Shown here: in pieces, positions 61,958-64,000 of the stretch
Numbering within the stretch: position 1 is the stretch's first letter
Layout of the letters: the number at the start of each line of letters is the position of its first letter
Source of the DNA: JAVVHH01 sp965276815
Lineage (GTDB): Bacteria; Pseudomonadota; Alphaproteobacteria; Acetobacterales; Acetobacteraceae
Reading direction: 5' to 3'
DNA: 64,000 bases
NCBI GenBank assembly: GCA_965276815.1
Contig: CBDIBE010000012.1
Coordinates: forward strand, 434,001 to 498,000
Notes under the pieces: generated by a model
Told to the model about the DNA's origin: nothing
What the model saw: the letters and a program-made list of their open reading frames with translations, nothing else
The model's database searches: none
Made by a program: the position numbers and the translations under genes

Positions 61958-61993
61958 GGGAAAACCTCCGTTGTTGGCGGGTTGAGAAGCGGG

Positions 61994-62539
61994 TCAATCG
62001 GTGGCGGCGCGCCACACGAAGCGGCCGTCGCCGGCCTCGTCGGTCCACAGCGGGACCGCGCGGGCGACGATCGCGGTGGTGGGAAGCGGGCCGAAATAGC
62101 GTCCGTCCAGGCTGTCCGGGACGGTCGGGTTCATGAGGAAGACTTCGCTGGGACCGAGCGTGTGGCAGCCGCTCCAGCGCGGCAGCGGGCGGCCGAGGTG
62201 ATCGCGTTCACGCGCCGCGCCGACGGGGACTTGATCGACGGTGATGGCATCGCCCGCGCGGCACACGGTCTGCCCAGGCAGCGCCATCACATGCTTCAGC
62301 AGCGGCACGCCCTTGGGCAGGAAGCCGCCATCGGCCAGATAGCTGGCGATCGGCTCGGGCGCGCGCACGGCGACCAGCTCGAGCGCGTGGAGCTGTCCAG
62401 CCGCGCGGAGCGCATAGAGCCCGGTCGGTGTGCTCGCCGTGGCATTCCAGATCAGGCGCGGCGCTGGACGGACGAAAGCCAAGCCGATGAAGACCAGCAT
62501 CGCGAAATACGTCGTCATGACGTAGCCGAAGCGGCTCAT
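61994..62539 (-). CDS. traF: TraF-type S26 conjugation signal peptidase
   Basis: 181 aa from ATG 62539. One N-terminal membrane helix (VMTTYFAMLVFIGLAFV). Catalytic Ser36 in ASTPTGLY and Lys82 in PLLKHVMALPG, with the S26 late motif FLMNPTVPDSLDGRYFGP. It processes or cyclises the TrbC pilin. Its start overlaps the DUF2840 stop (62536-62539). Confidence 0.93.
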   Translation of the reverse strand: MSRFGYVMTTYFAMLVFIGLAFVRPAPRLIWNATASTPTGLYALRAAGQLHALELVAVRAPEPIASYLADGGFLPKGVPLLKHVMALPGQTVCRAGDAITVDQVPVGAARERDHLGRPLPRWSGCHTLGPSEVFLMNPTVPDSLDGRYFGPLPTTAIVARAVPLWTDEAGDGRFVWRAATD

Positions 62540-63051
62540 AGCGTGACGCTCCGACGCTTGAGCCAAGCCTGATGCTGGTCGCGCGTGTAGGCACGCGGCT
62601 CATGGCCGGCGGTGAGACGGTTATGGAGATGCCGCCAATATTCTGGCGCGGCGTCGGCCGGATCGACGTCGAGCGCCTCCACGGCGTCGATCGCGTGGAG
62701 CACGCGCTCGACCTTCGGCCAGCTATCGACCCGCAGCAGGATCTCGCCACCGGGGCGCACGAAAGGCAGCGTCTGTAAGCGTGCGCCAGGCTCGACGGCG
62801 CGCACGATGTCCATGCGCGAGACGACGGTGCCGAAGTCGTTCGACGCCCAGCGCACGAACGCGAAGATGCTGCCGGGCTTGAAGCTGGAGATGCTGCGGC
62901 GGCGATCGAGGATCTTCTCCTCGGCGCGGCGGCCGAAGCGTAGCCAGTGTTCGATTTTCTTCTCGATCCAGGTCAGCTCGACATGGGTAAGTGCGACGGT
63001 GCGCCGATGCGATGGCGGCACGACGCGCGGCGACGGCTCGTTATCGTTCAT
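62536..63051 (-). CDS. DUF2840 protein
   Basis: 171 aa. It has the family core LTHVELTWIEKKIEHWLRFG, FKPGSIFAFVRWASNDFGT and a C-terminal YTRDQHQAWLKRR. It always occurs in conjugative elements next to traF and parA; function is unknown. ATGA overlaps on both sides show tight co-translation. Confidence 0.9.
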   Translation of the reverse strand: MNDNEPSPRVVPPSHRRTVALTHVELTWIEKKIEHWLRFGRRAEEKILDRRRSISSFKPGSIFAFVRWASNDFGTVVSRMDIVRAVEPGARLQTLPFVRPGGEILLRVDSWPKVERVLHAIDAVEALDVDPADAAPEYWRHLHNRLTAGHEPRAYTRDQHQAWLKRRSVTL

Positions 63052-63302
63052 GAGGTCTCTCCAGGATCGGCGGGGAATTCGCGCGCCAGGAGGTCGCGCA
63101 GCATGTCGGCGACGGTGATCCCACGCCGGAAAGCGGCGACCTTGATGCGGCCGCGCAGCGCCGGCGTGACGTCGATCGTCAACCGGGCGGTGAAGGCAGG
63201 CGCCTCGTCGCCGTGCCGGCTTGGCGCTTCCGGTGTCTTGATCCAGCTCTCGGCGTCGCCGGGCCGGGCGGCGAAGCCGCGTCGGGTGGCGCGCTCGCTC
63301 AT
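63048..63302 (-). CDS. Small ribbon-helix-helix protein, ParA partner
   Basis: 84 aa. The C-terminal part FTARLTIDVTPALRGRIKVA then GITVADMLRDLLAREF is a ribbon-helix-helix fold like ParG/Arc-type centromere binders. The N-terminal 35 residues are flexible and basic. It lies directly downstream of parA with ATGA overlap, so it probably acts as the DNA-binding partner in partition or as repressor. Confidence 0.85.
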   Translation of the reverse strand: MSERATRRGFAARPGDAESWIKTPEAPSRHGDEAPAFTARLTIDVTPALRGRIKVAAFRRGITVADMLRDLLAREFPADPGETS

Positions 63303-63937
63303 AGCGCGATCCTCGCGACTTCAGCGGCGAGCGCGGCGATCTCGCGGGCCGCAGCGCTCTGCTCGGCCAGCTCGAACACGAGGCGGCCGGACTGTGCGGC
63401 GTCGGCGAAGATAACGCGCTGGCCGATGGTGCTGGAGAGCACCGGCGGATCGTGATCGGCCAGCGTTTCCGCTGTTTGGCGTGCGATCACCGTGCGCGCG
63501 CCGCAACGGTTCAGCACGAAGCGAGCGGCAAGCTGCGGGCGATAGATGCGGGCCTCCCGCAGCAGGTCGAGCATCTCGGCGGAGGCCCAGCCGTCGAAGG
63601 GTGACGGCTGCACGGGGATGAGCACCAGGTCGGCAGCGAGCAGCGCCGAGCGCATCAGTCCGGCGACGCGCGGCGGTCCGTCAATGACGACGTGGTCGGC
63701 GGTGCGCGCGATTTCTGGCGCTTCGCGATGGAGCGTGTCGCGCGCGAGGCCGACGACGCCGAACAGCCGTGAGACGTTTTCCCGCGCCCGCTGCTGCGAC
63801 CAATCGAGCGCTGAGCCCTGCGGATCCGCATCGATCAGGGTGACGCGCTTGCCGTGCAGCGCGAGCTCACCGGCGAGGTGCAGCGCGAGCGTCGTCTTGC
63901 CGACGCCGCCTTTCTGGTTGAGCACAGCGACGATCAT
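63299..63937 (-). CDS. parA: ParA/MinD-family partition ATPase
   Basis: 212 aa, the short ParA class without an N-terminal DNA-binding domain. Deviant Walker A KGGVGKTT at 9-16, LIDADPQGSALDW, and HVVIDGPPRV (Walker B). It helps maintain the excised circular form of the element. ATGA overlap with the RHH gene; its own start overlaps the stop of a further upstream gene. Confidence 0.95.
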   Translation of the reverse strand: MIVAVLNQKGGVGKTTLALHLAGELALHGKRVTLIDADPQGSALDWSQQRARENVSRLFGVVGLARDTLHREAPEIARTADHVVIDGPPRVAGLMRSALLAADLVLIPVQPSPFDGWASAEMLDLLREARIYRPQLAARFVLNRCGARTVIARQTAETLADHDPPVLSSTIGQRVIFADAAQSGRLVFELAEQSAAAREIAALAAEVARIAL

Positions 63938-64000
63938 CGCTTCCCTCCCGGCTTGGGGCTGAAGGGCAGCGACGGCTGTCGTCCTGGCTGTTCGGAGGTC
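63934..64000 (-). CDS. C-terminal end of a gene entering from the right edge (replication initiator likely)
   Basis: The last 21 codons read TSEQPGRQPSLPFSPKPGGK plus a final Arg and TGA, overlapping the parA ATG (ATGA). In related elements the gene directly upstream of parA encodes replication initiator protein RepA. That identity is inferred from position only. Confidence 0.45.
   Translation of the reverse strand, partial: TSEQPGRQPSLPFSPKPGGKR

Larger units (their letters stand above)
43417..64000. mobile_element. Integrative conjugative element (trb type), left part
   Basis: It begins next to tRNA-Arg(CCG) and runs beyond the right edge. Contents: a decayed tRNA-fMet 3' end, TetR-SDR cargo, a LysR gene, a complete trbB-C-D-E-J-(K)-L-F-G-I mating-pair module, traG coupling ATPase, a VirD2/MobA-type relaxase, TraF peptidase, lytic transglycosylase, DUF736/DUF2274/DUF2840 proteins and parA. 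This set resembles Tn4371-like/sphingomonad ICEs. The integrase and the other attachment site are not in the window. A plasmid integrated at the tRNA, or plasmid DNA in a chimeric assembly, are alternatives. Confidence 0.8.

Noticed and set aside
1..64000. CRISPR arrays and insertion sequences
   Set aside because: No regularly spaced direct repeats and no transposase gene were seen in the window.

Overview
The window is high-GC DNA that looks alphaproteobacterial, most probably Rhodospirillales/Acetobacteraceae-like. This rests on codon use, the gene families present and a sphingomonad/rhizobial-type trb conjugation module; no rRNA or housekeeping marker is present to fix the taxon. It divides into a chromosomal catabolic and transport region (1-43339), a tRNA-Arg(CCG) gene (43340-43416), and an integrative conjugative element (ICE) that runs from beside the tRNA off the right edge.

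Left part: a large reducing type I polyketide synthase (minus strand, C-terminus beyond position 1) lies 38 bp downstream of a polar amino-acid ABC importer (two permeases and a binding protein) that has no ATPase gene nearby. Diverging from it is a six-gene peptide/opine-type ABC operon, DppB-DppC-binding protein-amidohydrolase-DppD-DppF (8095-14638).

Middle part (14.7-42.8 kb): mostly single genes or pairs for small-molecule metabolism. They include two Uma2-family proteins, a FUSC efflux protein, an enolase-superfamily dehydratase, a dehalogenase-like hydrolase, an aldo/keto reductase, two MFS carriers, a GntR regulator with an apparent second winged helix, a flavodoxin-like protein, an LLM flavin monooxygenase, a 4,5-dihydroxyphthalate decarboxylase-like protein, a NUDIX hydrolase, a solute-binding protein and a gamma-glutamyltransferase. 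An iron-uptake block (cupredoxin, FTR1 permease, P19-type protein) follows behind a 7-1-7 Fur-like palindrome, then a Tat-exported purple-acid-phosphatase-like enzyme and a pair of 2-hydroxyacid oxidoreductases. Three gene remnants (alpha/beta hydrolase, PEP mutase family, 2-keto-4-pentenoate hydratase family) show gene decay here.

Right part (43.4-64 kb): just inside the tRNA-Arg lies a decayed copy of a tRNA-fMet 3' end. Next is a TetR-SDR cargo pair with two matching operator palindromes, and a LysR gene. Reading leftward on the minus strand from the right edge comes the full conjugation set: (replication protein end)-parA-RHH-DUF2840-traF-DUF736-lytic transglycosylase-oriT-like repeats-relaxase-traG-RHH-trbBCDEJ(K)LFGI-DUF2274. 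Most genes overlap by a few bases, consistent with one or a few transcripts. No integrase is inside the window, so it should lie further right.
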